Assembly (NCBI GenBank): GCA_015680685.1
Contig: MNCI01015984.1
Coordinates: 1,142,463-1,206,462 of the forward strand
DNA: 64,000 bases
Reading direction: 5' to 3'
DNA from: Gnetum montanum
Lineage: Eukaryota; Streptophyta; Gnetopsida; Gnetales; Gnetaceae
Part shown: positions 35,349 to 46,804 of the stretch, piece by piece
How positions within the stretch are numbered: position 1 is the stretch's first letter
Layout: each line of letters begins with the position of its first letter
Position numbers and translations under genes: made by a program
The notes under the pieces: model-generated
Told to the model about the DNA's origin: nothing
The model's input: only the letters and a program-made list of their open reading frames with translations
The model's database searches: none

Positions 35349-37311
35349 AGTAGGAACAATCCTTCCTTTATCAGCAACCAACTTTACAAGAAATAAAAAA
35401 TAATTTGTTTGTTTAATTTTAAAGAACTTGAGGGTTTTGGATGGGTACTCTTGTAAGTACCAAGATGTGTACAAGTGGAGGAAGGAAAAATTACAAATTT
35501 AACTAGTCATGACTGATATGTTTTAATTTTGAAGTTACTTTTGATAGTGTTACAACATTGCCTAAATCCCACTATTACAAAAGCCATAAGTAAGTTTTGA
35601 TTCATCTTTATGAAGCTATCAGTAAATGTTATTGATGTTGGAGATATCCAATGCAAAGGGATGTTGTCTAGATTTTGTGTGAGTTGGAGAAATACTTTCT
35701 TCTATCTTTTTTGATGTATTCATACACTTTACTATTCACCTACTTAGGGAGCTTTAAATTTGTAGGCATGTAATATGTTGGTTCTTAAGAAGTATGTAGA
35801 GAACTAAATCCAAAAAAGGGTTGCATTGATGAGAGCTACGTTGCAAATAAAATTATATATTTCTATTCTAGATACATGCGAAACATTTCTACATTTGATA
35901 ACATACTAGGGAGAGACAAAGAAGTTGCTATCCCTAGCATTGAATAGTCTATTCTTGGAAGGGAACTTTCTACTAATGCATTTTACATACTATTAGCTTC
36001 AATATATGAATAAGCATATTGTTTCATCCTCATGAATGAGATAAAGATAAATATAGCTTAGAACATTAAGGTTTTTAAAAAATTTGATTTTAAATGTTAT
36101 TGTAACACTTATGAAAAATGCCATGATAATAATACTAATGTATTTTATGTTTCAAAATTCTATATATATGGTCAAAGAAAACATGAACAATATCTTCAAT
36201 TAGGGAGAAGGCTTCATGGGAACAATCTTAAGAAAATACACACTAAACATTTACAAGTTGGTTCAGGGAAAAGAGTATGCATGTATATGTTATGTTACAC
36301 AAAAATGTAGTATTTTAGTCTCATAATAATAAACTATATTTGCTTTTACAAATGTATTTTTTGTAGATTATACACCACCAAATGCAACATGACCAATCCT
36401 CTATGTTTAATTGATTGAGCATCATAGCCCATGATATAGAGAAGGTAGTTATTCATAGAGAAGTTAGTTATTCATACTAATGCCTATATAATTAATGATT
36501 TTAGATTTCATATAGTGGACTATGCATCTGATAAGACTTTACATAATTTTGAAGTGTATGTTGTAAGAAACATAATCATTCTTCATGAAAAAAATTGTAC
36601 CTAATGCTAAAGTTTGAATCCAAAGTATCTATCCCACTATTCCATTATGATTGGATAGATGGAAACGAATCTATAGGTGAAGCATGATGCTGAAGATTTA
36701 TGTGGTTGCTTCCTAAACTTGGGGGTTCTTATATTTTGATTTTATATTCATAATTTCACATGCATTTTTATTTTATAAAATATTTAATTTGATATTTATA
36801 AATTTTAAATATTAAAAGTTAAATATAATAATTATCACATTTTCTTTTTATAGTATTTTTAAACACACTTAATTTCCAATAATACTCTTACTATTCTAGT
36901 TGGGATCGATGTAGAAGGAAATAGTGTCTTAAGAAATGTTGCAAAGTTGTTTAGTAATTAGAGCATCAACAATAGCATGTACATTTATTTAATAAAAGCA
37001 AAGGGTCTAAGTACCAAGTAGTTATATAGGTGGAGTCTTTATCTATTGCTTTAACCAAATGGATGGAGGAGCTGGGAGAGTTCACTCATTGTGAAACATA
37101 AAAAAGTATGTAAAATAGAGTAGACGATGCTTTGCATAGGATATTAATTCTCCCCTTCTTTACATTGCCTTCGTATGGACATGGATGACTTTAATGTCTC
37201 CATATCTTAAATGAAATGAAATGAAATAGAAGCTTTATTAAGTAGAAGATCTATAAGATGTATTGAATAGATATTACATTTTCATGAAAAATAAAGATGG
37301 ACTCTACAAAT
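35349..37311 (+). pseudogene. CACTA transposase-associated protein, right half (DUF4218/DUF4216-like)
   Basis: Around 35600-35890 the translation with stops reads LHLYEAISKCY, CELEKYFLLSFL and YVANKIIYFYSRYM. This is the pattern of the C-terminal region of TNP2 proteins (CELEKIFPPSFFD ... EAYL.EE...FCSRYL). It is separated from the left half (24110-24888) by element D and is strongly decayed. Beyond about 36100 only weak traces remain (an IPLFHYDWIDG-like piece near 36630). No open frame is supported. The end at 37311 is the insertion point of element E. Confidence 0.65.
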
Positions 37312-38073
37312 TGATGGGACGCGATATCGCGGTGTGCCGCGAAGTCTATAAATAAGAGGTGGCTCTCCCTTTGTTTATCATCTAGATCTAGACCCTTAGT
37401 GAAACTCTGGCAGTTTTACCTCTCCAAAGATAGAATATTTTCCATGTGCCCGTAGTAGGAGCTCCAAAGTGAACGGATCTTTATTCGAGCAAATATTGTA
37501 CTTGAACACATGTTTGTGTGCAGAAATAAAGATAAACTTCTTGGATAAACCTTGCATTGCATGGAATAGGCTAATTAGGACTTTATTTACTGTTATTTAT
37601 TTTTTACTATTTAAATGCTTTATTAGTCATTAAATCTCTCTCAACCCTTCTCTCCTAGTTAAGTGCCTCAGAACGACCGCTTCGAGCACGTGTGTTATGC
37701 TTGGTGATCCCAGCAATGACTAGCGTTTGGTAACCAAGGTTGCATTGGTTTAGGGTGTGAACGGTAAGTGGGAATGGGTGCTGATGCTAGGTTAATTTAG
37801 ACTTAGTTAGTTAGTTAAAGTTAGTAATTAGTCTCTTCACCCTTCACCTTATCAGCATAGGAGATAAAATCGAAAAGACATAAAAATCATATACCTTAGA
37901 CTTACTTAACCATACAACCGTGACAACTACAAGTAAGTCTGGGAAGACAACGAATAATTAACCTTAAGTGTTTCATAAGGCATGTAGGCACTTAGTCTAC
38001 AGAGTTTGACCAGATCGCACGTGCTACACTCGTATTCATATGGTTGAGTGTAGGGGTACCTCGCCACTCATCA
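37312..38073 (+). mobile_element. 5' LTR of element E
   Basis: 762 bp, TGATGGGACGCG ... CACTCATCA. TATA box at 37347-37354, leaving only 35 bp of U3, whereas the partner 3' LTR has 148 bp there. Confidence 0.92.
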
Positions 38074-38074
38074 T

Positions 38075-38092
38075 TGGCGCCGTTGCCGGGGA
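38075..38092 (+). promoter_or_regulatory. Primer-binding site of element E, perfect tRNA-Asp type
   Basis: TGGCGCCGTTGCCGGGGA, one base after the LTR. It is complementary to the 3' end of plant tRNA-Asp, the primer used by Athila-group elements. Confidence 0.88.
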
Positions 38093-38217
38093 CTAAGTGT
38101 TTGTGCGCTAAGTAGAACATAGAAAATCACTCACATCGTTGGGAGCTTAAAAAAACGTTAGGGTTAATTAAACAAAAAATTATATAACGGTTAATCAGCA
38201 CACCAAATAAGACACAA

Positions 38218-40136
38218 TGTCTTCTTCTTCTCATAAGAGCATTACACCACCTAGGGATCATACAAGAAACAGTTGGCAATCTAAAACACATAACCAAAAT
38301 CCGTCAGTTCCTCAACAATACTGAGTGGTATATACTCATCTCGATGAGTACATATCCAATTTTACTTTTATCCTCCATCAGGATGAACAGATGCGCTGGA
38401 GAGACTTGCAAGGTAACATAGTGTTGCCTACAGATCGTGCAGTCCCCAACATGCTCCTCCATGCTTTGGCACAGATAGGCATGACACAACTCTACACTGA
38501 ATACGTTGCAGCAGATTTTGACACAAGGGATTATCATCCCACATTAGTGCAACGTCTAAGGGACTCAAGGCAGGAGAACCACCATACACTGTTGAAGGGA
38601 AAAGAGATCCTGCACGTCCTAAGTAAAATTGGAGATGGTGAACCACTTATAATGGGTTCTCTACCAAATGAGGTTTCCCCTCATAACAATAGTGAGGAGG
38701 TGGGGTATCAGAACCTACGCTCCATGATACAAAACCCTGGTTCTGATCCCCATGAACACTAGCTATTCACTAAGGGAACAAAAACATATGACAAGGATGG
38801 GCACTCAGATCATCATCACGATCGGGGCTGAAGCCATCGAAGAGAAGGTAGGAAACATCGTCATGGCGATGGTTCTCCTTTTTCTTCCCCTTCATCAGAT
38901 CATTCACCCTCTCCTTCCACATCTGGGTGCAATCATAAAGAGTATAACGGTGAGGATAGAGGTAGGCAAAATGAGAGACCTTAACGAGAGAGTCGAGAGT
39001 GAGGACAAGGGCATGGTAGAAGGGAAAGTAGGGAACAACGTAGATATCATAGACGTCATGAAAAAGATGATCATGATGAACCCCTACTTGCCACTTGAAG
39101 TATGCTAGATATCACGGAGTCTGTGAGAATACCAACAAGGCATCAAAAGGATAGTCGGATCAAGCGCTTGGACATGAATAACATCCCACGCTTCGAAGGG
39201 GGATACAATGTGGATCCGCAAAATCATTTACATGCATTTGATGATGCCTGTGCCTTGCAAAACATAGTGAATGAGTGCCAGAAACTGAAGTTGTTTCCTA
39301 GGATACTCATAAAGGAAGCAGAGAGTTGGTACCGGTCCTTAGAACCGGAAACCATTAGGAGGTGGAGTACGATGTTAGAACTCTTCAATGATAAATATGA
39401 AACATACTCTAGAGTGTCTAACTTGTGTAAGCAGGTCCAAGGATGGAAGCAAGGTACTCATGAACCATTGGATGCTGCCATGGGCCGCTACTATGCATTG
39501 CTACATCGTTGCCTGGGCCATGGTTATGCACAACGGGATCAACTTTGCCACCTCATAGATGGGTTAAGGTACGAAACTAGGAGAACCCTTGGGACTTATG
39601 CCCAAGGAAGACTATCAAAACTTAGATCCCATGAAATTCAATGATTGTTGAAGCAAGTAGCCAAAGAAGAAGGGGAGCTATGAAAAAGAGAGAGCGCAAA
39701 AGAATATAACCGAGATCCTTCCCTCTGAAAGAGGGGAGTGAGATTTTACAATGAAGAGGATGAGTCACCACTTGAAGAGTTGGTGAATAGGAAAACCTTG
39801 TTGCTTCAAAAATTAACAATGGAAGTTTCGGCTAAGGTAGATGAAGTATGGAGCTCCTTAGATAGTACGATTAAAACTGTCTTGAAAATTGTAGAAGAGT
39901 CTAAGGAGGAACGAAGTAGTGACAAGGACAAGAAAAAATGGAGAGATTCAGGCCCTGCACATGACAAGGGTAAGGGAAAAATAACTATCTTCGATGAGGT
40001 TATGGATTCAGATATAGATAATGACAATGGATGTGAGATCTACCAATATGACCATCCCAAGGGATGTTGTCCAATCATCTCACATCTACAAGAGTCTGGG
40101 GTGTATGCACTCAACTCGAGACTTAACAAACGATAG
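38218..40136 (+). pseudogene. Element E gag
   Basis: The ATG at 38218 aligns with the H start. The frame is close to intact and broken mainly by single nonsense codons: TGA in place of an Arg/Lys codon near 38322, TAG for CAG (38761), TGA for CGA (38828), and others near 39643, 39681 and 39726. The long open pieces are 38325-38762 (N-terminal extension), 39102-39644 (core, ESWYRSLEPETIRRWSTMLE) and 39738-40136 (knuckle CEIYQYDHPKGCC: the second Cys of the usual pair is Tyr). Good reference for the decay pattern. Confidence 0.9.
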
Positions 40137-41485
40137 ACACCCCGAATGTTACCTTATCCCCAAGGTAACCCAAGATAGTTTCACCAATTGTTGACGTACT
40201 ATCCAAGTGGAACTCCACCACAACCCATCGGACAACATCAGCAGTGGCAATACCCATAATCATGGGAGATGCCACCGCCGAGATAACAATACCCTTACCG
40301 GCAACTAGATCCATATGGATACTACGTGTAGCAGCTGATTTCTCCAAGTGACTCCATGGGTCACACAACTCCTCAACGTTACTACCAAGTTCGGGAGTAC
40401 TTTAGAAGAACTCCTTCTCCTTCGGGAGATGCTCCACATCCATACCATCCTCCTAATCCATCTGCCTCTCTTCCACCAGTAGTTCCCATGCCACCTACTC
40501 CAACAATGCAAGGGGAACTCCCCACTCAACCGCAGCAACGTAACACTACGAGAGCCATAACCATTCAACCTGCTTTTGGTTTTGAAAACCACAAAAAGAA
40601 AAGACCTTTCATCAAAACCAAAAGCGCAAACAAGCTCTCACAACCACAAGCGGTTGAGTCTAGGTACGCTCCTCCAACACATAAGGCTTCGGAGCACCCT
40701 TCAGTCCAACAACAGAGCTTAACACATACGGTTATGTTAACACATACCGTAACCGACTAGATCAAGGTAGGCCACCTTCCCAGGAAACTATTTGACCTTG
40801 GAAGTTCCTTAATCTACCTCCAAGTCACCGGGAATGAACCACATAAGGCTCTTCTTGACTTAGGTTTCAGAGTCAACTTAATATCATGAGAAATGTATCA
40901 AGCCTAGAACCTACCCTAACTCAAGAAGAGCAACATTCAACTAGAGCTGGCTGACCAGTCCATCACCATTCCCTTGGGATTGGTGGAGGACATTGTTACC
41001 ACTGTGTGTGGTTGGTCATACCCAGCTGATTTCCTAGTGATAGAGGTCAACAGCAACGAAGGGGACTTCCCAATTATAATGGGAAGGGCATGGCTATGTA
41101 CAATAGATGCATGCCTAGGGATTCACGATCTTTTCTTGGAGATATCTAAGGTAAATATTTATGGAAAGATCAAGACGAAGAAAGTTCCATGCATCACATA
41201 CAGTGACTCATCGGGTGATGACATGGAGGAATGCTCTGCATCTCCTGCATGCAACAGGTGTGCCCTAGAAACTATGAGACAAAGATGCCTGTATGTAGCA
41301 ACCACACAACAAGTGGATACCCCATGGTTGACAGTTAGTCAAAAAAGAAAACCAACATGCATGGAACAAACTGGGGGAATAACTCATGCCCACAACGAAG
41401 GCATAGATACATTGGAGTATGAGCGTTGCCGACTTCCACCCCTTAATCTAAGAACATCAATGGGGAGAAGTTGGGCACTTCTAAG
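40137..41485 (+). pseudogene. Element E protease region
   Basis: A Pro-rich linker (40356-40760) leads to KALLDLGFRVNLIS at about 40845-40890: the catalytic DSG has become DLG, so this protease would be inactive even without the flanking stops. The open piece 40974-41765 continues with GLVEDIVTTVCGWSYPADFL and IIMGRAWLCTIDACLGIHD. At about 41485 the homology jumps from the protease tail to sequence lying after integrase in element D; RT, RNase H and integrase are missing. Confidence 0.88.
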
Positions 41486-41593
41486 AAATTCAAATAGGTG
41501 TTCATTATTTTATATCTCTCCCTTTCCATTCAGTCATGGGGGAGATGGCCACCTATGCTACTCATTTGGGGGCTCTCAGTTCTTTTTAAGTTT

Positions 41594-41730
41594 TTGTTTT
41601 ACACATTTTTGTTTTACACGTTTTTGTTTTACACATTTTTGTTTTACATGTTTTTGTTTTACACATTTTTGTTTTGCACATTTTTGTTTTACAACATTCT
41701 TTAACTTTTCTTGTTTTTGTTTTACAACAT
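41594..41730. repeat. 17-bp T-rich minisatellite of element E
   Basis: About seven tandem units of TTTTTGTTTTACACA type, 16-17 bp each. The same repeat is short in B and D and strongly expanded in F (56690-56930). Read on the minus strand it gives an apparent Lys/Gln-repeat protein, which is an artefact. Confidence 0.9.
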
Positions 41731-43164
41731 CGTTCATACTTTTTTCATTTCTTGTGTGTGTGTGACTTCTCCATCTTGTAAGTTTGTCATTCAATAAGTG
41801 TTCTTAATGATGGTATGAACTATTTTTCTATTGATTGCTAATGGTTGGTTTTTACCTTTAAGTTATGATGTTGATACTAAGGTATGGTTCTTTTGATATG
41901 ACAGGCAATGAGTCCACTTCTTCCATACATCCACCAGTTCTATGGTCTCTCCCGGCTTGGAAATGTACAGTCCCTTCCTAAATAAGAACTATAATGAATC
42001 GGTGATTAGGCATTTCTCAAACTAAGGAAGGACTCAAGGATTGAAAAGAATGTGACTTCAAGGGAACTTTATGCTTTTGTGTTGGCCATTCTCTTGGGTG
42101 CTTGGATGTGTTCTTCTTGAGTTTTCTTATCGTTTCAACGTTACTCAATTATCAGGAAGCTAAGCAAATAAAAATTACAAAGTCTTTGCATGGTGTGGTT
42201 CTCACATATAAACACAAAAAAAGAAAAGAAAAAGAAAAAAGAAAAGAGAAAGTAAGAATTCAAAGCACATCCCTTAGATAAAATAATCATTTGGGCTACA
42301 AGCACTGGTTATGGAACTCAAATAAAAATGTTTCCTCTAACTAAGGCCCTTCTCGCTTCCCATTCTCTCCTCCTTTATTTTGTCGGAATGGTGGTGGCTC
42401 TTGGGTGTAGACATTATTGTTACTTCAAGGGGATGGATTGACCGAATGCATTAATGCGAAGTCACTGGATGTGGTTTGTTTGAGGCCAGACTTGGAATGG
42501 GATCTACTAAGTCACATTAAACACTAACTACACAAGGGGCTGTACACCACCTTGTTCTTGGGATTCCATTCCATTCTCTTCTCTCCATCCTTCTCTCCAT
42601 TATTCACCTCATTGCCGGTTGTATCATTAGTGTATATTTTGGTTGATGCATTATTTTCTTTTTGGTAAATTCTTGTGGTTAAGACTTTAACTTTTGTTCC
42701 AAATGACATTCATAGAGCCTACGGACTCTTTGAATGTGGGATTGTCAGGGTATTAAGGGCATGAGCCTGCTTTGGGGAGGACCCACTGGCATTTCTATTT
42801 GGTGCACCAATTAAATTCTTTTCCCTAACATTTTGGCAATCTATATTATATTGTTCATTTCCATCTTGACATCCATTTCATCGACGTTATCGTTGTCTCT
42901 TTTTGGGTATCTTTCTTGTTCTTTTTCTTTTTCCATTCTATTGCTATCAGAGGTTTGCTCTTAGTCATGGGGGTCTAGACCCAGTTTTTTCGATTTTCTC
43001 CTAGCCCCTACACCTTAAGTAGTCCCCACTATGATATCTTTAGATTCGTATCAACCATACCACAACTCAGCCAATGGACCTTTCACCGAAGCAAGGTATC
43101 AATTGCAGTATGATTCATTTACCCTTGCTAATATAAGACCGTGTTGTGTGTGTAGATAGCAATT

Positions 43165-43486
43165 ATATGACAACGGATTGGATTTAGAAGGAACACTTGG
43201 AATGGAGTAGTGCTGAAAGCATCTATGCAAGGAACAAGATCGATGGCACACTTACGGATGGACAACGCAAGGTGCAATCTTGGCGTTGGCAGCAGCAAAA
43301 CTTCTTTCTCTCTCTCTCTCTCTTNCATATGACAACGGATTGGATTTAGAAGGAACACTTGGAATGGAGTAGTGCTGAAAGCATCTATGCAAGGAACAAG
43401 ATCGATGGCATACTTACGGATGGACAACGCAAGGTGCAATCTTGGCGTTGGCAGCAGCAAAACTTCTTTCTCTCTCTCTCTCTCTT
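43165..43486. repeat. 160-bp direct duplication around a single N
   Basis: Copy 1 is 43165-43324, then N at 43325, copy 2 is 43327-43486. The copies appear to differ at only one position or so (CACAC/CATAC). The pattern is that of overlapping contig ends joined without merging. Confidence 0.9.
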
Positions 43487-43685
43487 TCTCAGCTGCCAAA
43501 TAAGGCCTGATGTCAAATGTAATAAGGTGTTCACTCTTGTTGTCATGAACACCCGTTTTGTCATGTCTTGTAATAATGATCCATTCACATGTCATCCCAT
43601 TAGTTCCATTTGAGTCAATAATCCCATACTGTCCCAATATTTTGTAAGGAACTTGAGGATGAGTTTTTATTTAGTCATGGGCGTA

Positions 43686-44506
43686 TGATGGGACGCGATA
43701 TCGCATGGGCCGCGATATCCCATACATGATATCGTGTTCACTGCTATATTGCATCCCACGCGATATCGTGTACGCGATATCATGTCGTCCCCTGCGATAT
43801 CGCGTACACGATATTGTGGTGAGTCGCCAAGTCTATAAATAAGAGGTGGCTCTCCTTTGTTTATCATCTAGATCTAGACCCTTAGTGAAACTCTGGCAGT
43901 TTTACCTCTCTAGAGATAGAATATTTTCCATGTGCCTGCAGTAGGAGCTCCAAAGTGAACGGATCTTTATTCGAGCAAATATTGTACCTGAATACATGTT
44001 TGTGTACGGCAATAAAGACGAACTTTTTGGATAAACCTTGCAGTGCATGGAATAGGCTAATTAGGACTGTATTTACTATTATTTATTGTTTACCATTTAA
44101 ATGCTTTATTAGTCATTAAATCTCTCTCAACCCTTCTCTCTTAGTTAAGTGCCTCAGTACGCCGCTTCAAGCACGTGCGTTACGCTTGGTGATCCCAGCA
44201 ACGATTAGGATTTGCTAACCAAGGTTGCATTGGTTCAGGGTGTGAACGGTATGGATGCTGACTCTAGGTTAATTTAGACTTAGTTAGTTAGTTAAAGTTA
44301 GTAATTAATCTCTTCACCCTTCACTTTATCAGCATAGGAGATAAAACCGAAAAGACATAAAAATCATATACCTCAGACTTACTTAACCATACAACCGTGA
44401 CAACTACAAGTAAGTCTGGGAAGACAACGAATAATTAATCTTAAGTGTTCCATAAGGTGTGCTCGTATTCGTATGGTTGAGTGTAGGGGTACCTTGCCAC
44501 TCATCA
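43686..44506 (+). mobile_element. 3' LTR of element E
   Basis: 821 bp, TGATGGGACGCG ... CACTCATCA. U3 has about eight palindromes with GATATC or a near variant, then the TATA box at 43834-43841. Poly(A) signal-like AATAAA at 44011-44016. Near its end about 40 bp present in the 5' LTR are missing. No matching 5-bp target duplication was found (CAAAT left, AACAT right). Confidence 0.92.
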
Positions 44507-44949
44507 AACATTATAACACTATCTCACATGAATAGTCATAGCACAAAAAAGAAACACATATAACTCTCTTCAAGAGCTCCTAACTTACTTGAATCTATCT
44601 TAAATAATGAAATAAGGTTTCTAGTTTTAACCTTACTCATGACTTCCACCGGAACAAGTTGAAAAAAAAAAGTTATAACTTCTTTCTTTAAGCTTTGTTG
44701 AAACAACAACGACGACAATAATAATAACAACAGCGTACAGGTTCTATGTCTTCTCCTTTTTTCATTCAGGGCTTGACTTTAACTTGACCGAGAACACCCT
44801 AGTTTTTCTTTTGAGGTTTTCATGTTACTTGGACACGGATACCTAATGCTCATTATTTCTTTTGCTACGCATCAGAGGGAAATATGTTACGTATCATGTA
44901 CGATTGTCTTATCTTATATACCTTCCGCTGAGGATGCTAAGCATCATCC
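44507..44949. other. Unassigned stretch right of element E
   Basis: AT-rich; contains a short run of ACAACAACGACGACAATAATAATAAC. It may still belong to the CACTA remnant, but nothing recognisable supports this. Confidence 0.4.
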
Positions 44950-45535
44950 ATTTTAATAAATTAATTAAACCTATATTGTGCCAATTTCATGTATTCGAAG
45001 GTTATTATTTGTCATTCTTTCTGCTATAAAGTGACGGCACAGACGCGTAAATACATGAATTTAAATTTTTACATGATCCTAAAATTCATGTGCACTGTAA
45101 TTTTGAAAAAGTTTCAATAAATCAACACAAATACATCAGGGTATCCATAATTGATCGATCAGAGAGGTTTTGAAATCTCATTCTTGCCTGGTTTTTAGCT
45201 TCTTCAAGGAATTGGTATTGTATTGTTATCAATGACCTTGTTTTTGGCTTCTACGCATGCCAATCAAGAAGGGCAAGCTCTGTTTGCAGTCAAGGCCTCC
45301 GATACAGCTGATCCAAAAGGACTTCTTAAGAATTGGATACCAGGTTCGGCGAATCCCTGTGACTGAATTAGCATCTATTGTTGTGATCCTTTTTCCTTTT
45401 TCCTCTGAGCAACTGCAATTATTTTATTCTAGCAATTCGTCTCACCTACTCCTATTTGGAAGGCCACATAGAACCTTTCATTAGAAATCTCTCGTATCTC
45501 AGAGAATTGAACCCCTCATTTAATCGTCCCCATGG
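44950..45535 (+). repeat. Duplicated LRR-gene promoter and 5' end, copy 2
   Basis: Blocks CAGACGCGTAAATACATGAATTT, CATGTGCACTGTAA and GGAATTGGTATTG occur in the same order and spacing as at 21970-22255. Copy 1 has more LRR sequence downstream; copy 2 stops after the LRR cap. Confidence 0.78.
45232..45535 (+). pseudogene. LRR receptor-like N-terminus, second pseudogene
   Basis: The ATG at 45232 opens a hydrophobic leader (MTLFLASTHA), followed by an LRRNT_2 cap: QALFAVKASDTADPKGLLKN and WIPGSANPCD, then TGA where copy 1 has the Trp-like/Lys codon, and ISIYCCDP. Further on, in another frame, comes IRNLSYLREL (about 45480-45505), matching SIGNLSYLRELDLSNN of copy 1. Only the cap and a trace of the first repeat remain. 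Confidence 0.85.
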
Positions 45536-46467
45536 AACCAATATGGTAGAAGTACACATTTGCAGCAATAACGTTAATTTACTCTTCTTCTCAAGAAGGT
45601 AAAGTCAGTGAAGTCACAAGCGGCATACTAATCCTAATGTGGTACCGGTTGCATTCAATTCATTTTTTTTATAGCCTTGCCTATAAATTGAGATGACGGC
45701 CTTTATATAAAGAGTATCCAACATCCTATGCTGCTGTGTGAGAGCACTGATCATCTATGTGTTGGTTCATTTTCATTTTCTTGGGCGGTCTTAGTATTTC
45801 CCTCTCTGGACATTACTTGATGGATATGTCTTTTGATATCTTTATTTATTGTAAAAATAAAATTGGTAGAGTCACCATTTTATTTTTATCTCTACCACTT
45901 AGTCTCTGCTGTTACTTTGCATATTCTTAGATCCTTAAGTTAACTTTTGTATCATTTATAAAGTTGGGCTTCATAATGGTTTGGGAAGCAATGATTATAG
46001 TATGCCCCATTGGCCAGTAGCTACTGCTAATTTTATGTTATTTAATTCATTTGGTTCGTAATCCTTTGTAGCTTACCATGATAAGTAAATCATAAACTCG
46101 TTGACATGTGCATCTTGAGTCCTTGTTTAGTGATTGTTGTGGCTTTGCACTTTATCAATTTTGTAAGTTAATGCACATTTTTTAAAGGGACCTATCCTTT
46201 GTTAGCCTTCAAGTTAATTCTTTCACATTAATTAGGAAAAGTTCTTAAGGTTTTGTGATTAATGCTTAAAAAATGATTTATGCTGTATAATGGTTGTGTT
46301 AAAAAGTTTTTACAGGTTCATAAAGCTCATAACCCGTAATTTGTCATCTCCCTATCAAGTGATTTGGATGAGTTCATAAGTGTTAGTGTATTATAAAGAG
46401 TTCACAAGGTGTTAACCTTAATGCTTATCAGTAATTATGATGTATTTATAGTTGTGACTCATCATCT
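45536..46467 (+). mobile_element. Probable 5' LTR region of element J (limits uncertain)
   Basis: The region ends GTGACTCATCATC immediately before a tRNA-Met-type primer site and contains TATA-like TATATAAAGAG (about 45696). It has no ORF. The 5' limit of the LTR was not found and no partner LTR is visible, so the call rests on the primer site and the gag-like start downstream. Confidence 0.5.
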
Positions 46468-46479
46468 TGGTATCAAAGT
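46468..46479 (+). promoter_or_regulatory. Primer-binding site, initiator tRNA-Met type
   Basis: TGGTATCAAAGT, one change from TGGTATCAGAGC, the usual site of chromovirus and copia elements. It differs from the tRNA-Asp type used by elements B, D, E and H. Confidence 0.65.
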
Positions 46480-46501
46480 TTAAGGTTTTTGATCTTTTAA
46501 A

Positions 46502-46804
46502 ATGTCGCCAAGAAGAGTTGGGGTGTTAAGTTGTGTAGAGAAGAATTTTTGTAAATGTCATGGATGCCATGGAAATTTAAAAAAGTTAGAAGAAAGATTG
46601 GATGTATTGGAACTTTCGCAGTAGTATGAACACCATAAAACCACAATTGAGGCAAAAGACAACAAAGCTAGATTTGAATGTACGAGAGAAGAGGCTAAAA
46701 AAATCAAAGAAGATGAAGAACCCTTGGATGCTTATGAGAAATGACTATTAAAGGCACTCTCACAAATTGAGAAATCAGTTTCTTAATCTTCCTTGTTTTA
46801 ATGT
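46502..46804 (+). pseudogene. Element J gag-like start, interrupted by element I
   Basis: ATG at 46502, reading MSPRRVGVLSC..., with a short Cys/His run (CKCHGCHG) and a helical, charged segment. Stops near 46622, 46742 and 46784. It is cut at 46804 by the LTR of element I. A gypsy gag N-terminus is the likely identity, inferred from position only. Confidence 0.45.

Larger units (their letters stand above)
41486..43685 (+). mobile_element. Element E 3' internal region
   Basis: It holds a PPT-like CAGTCATGGGGG (41531-41542), an expanded T-rich minisatellite (41594-41730), the A-rich cassette with the GAATTCAAAGCACA block (about 42195-42275), a second PPT-like TTAGTCATGGGGG (42961-42973), an intron-like segment ending GTGTGTGTAG at about 43156, and the terminal TTAGTCATGGGCGTA at 43671-43685. 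A 160-bp direct duplication around a single N lies at 43165-43486. Confidence 0.8.

Noticed and set aside
41576-41794. Open frame on the minus strand with a Lys/Gln/Cys repeat protein
   Set aside because: Antisense reading of the 17-bp T-rich minisatellite; repeats of period close to a multiple of three stay open by composition.
37307-44511. 5-bp target-site duplication around element E
   Set aside because: CAAAT on the left and AACAT on the right do not match; a deletion or recombination after insertion cannot be excluded.
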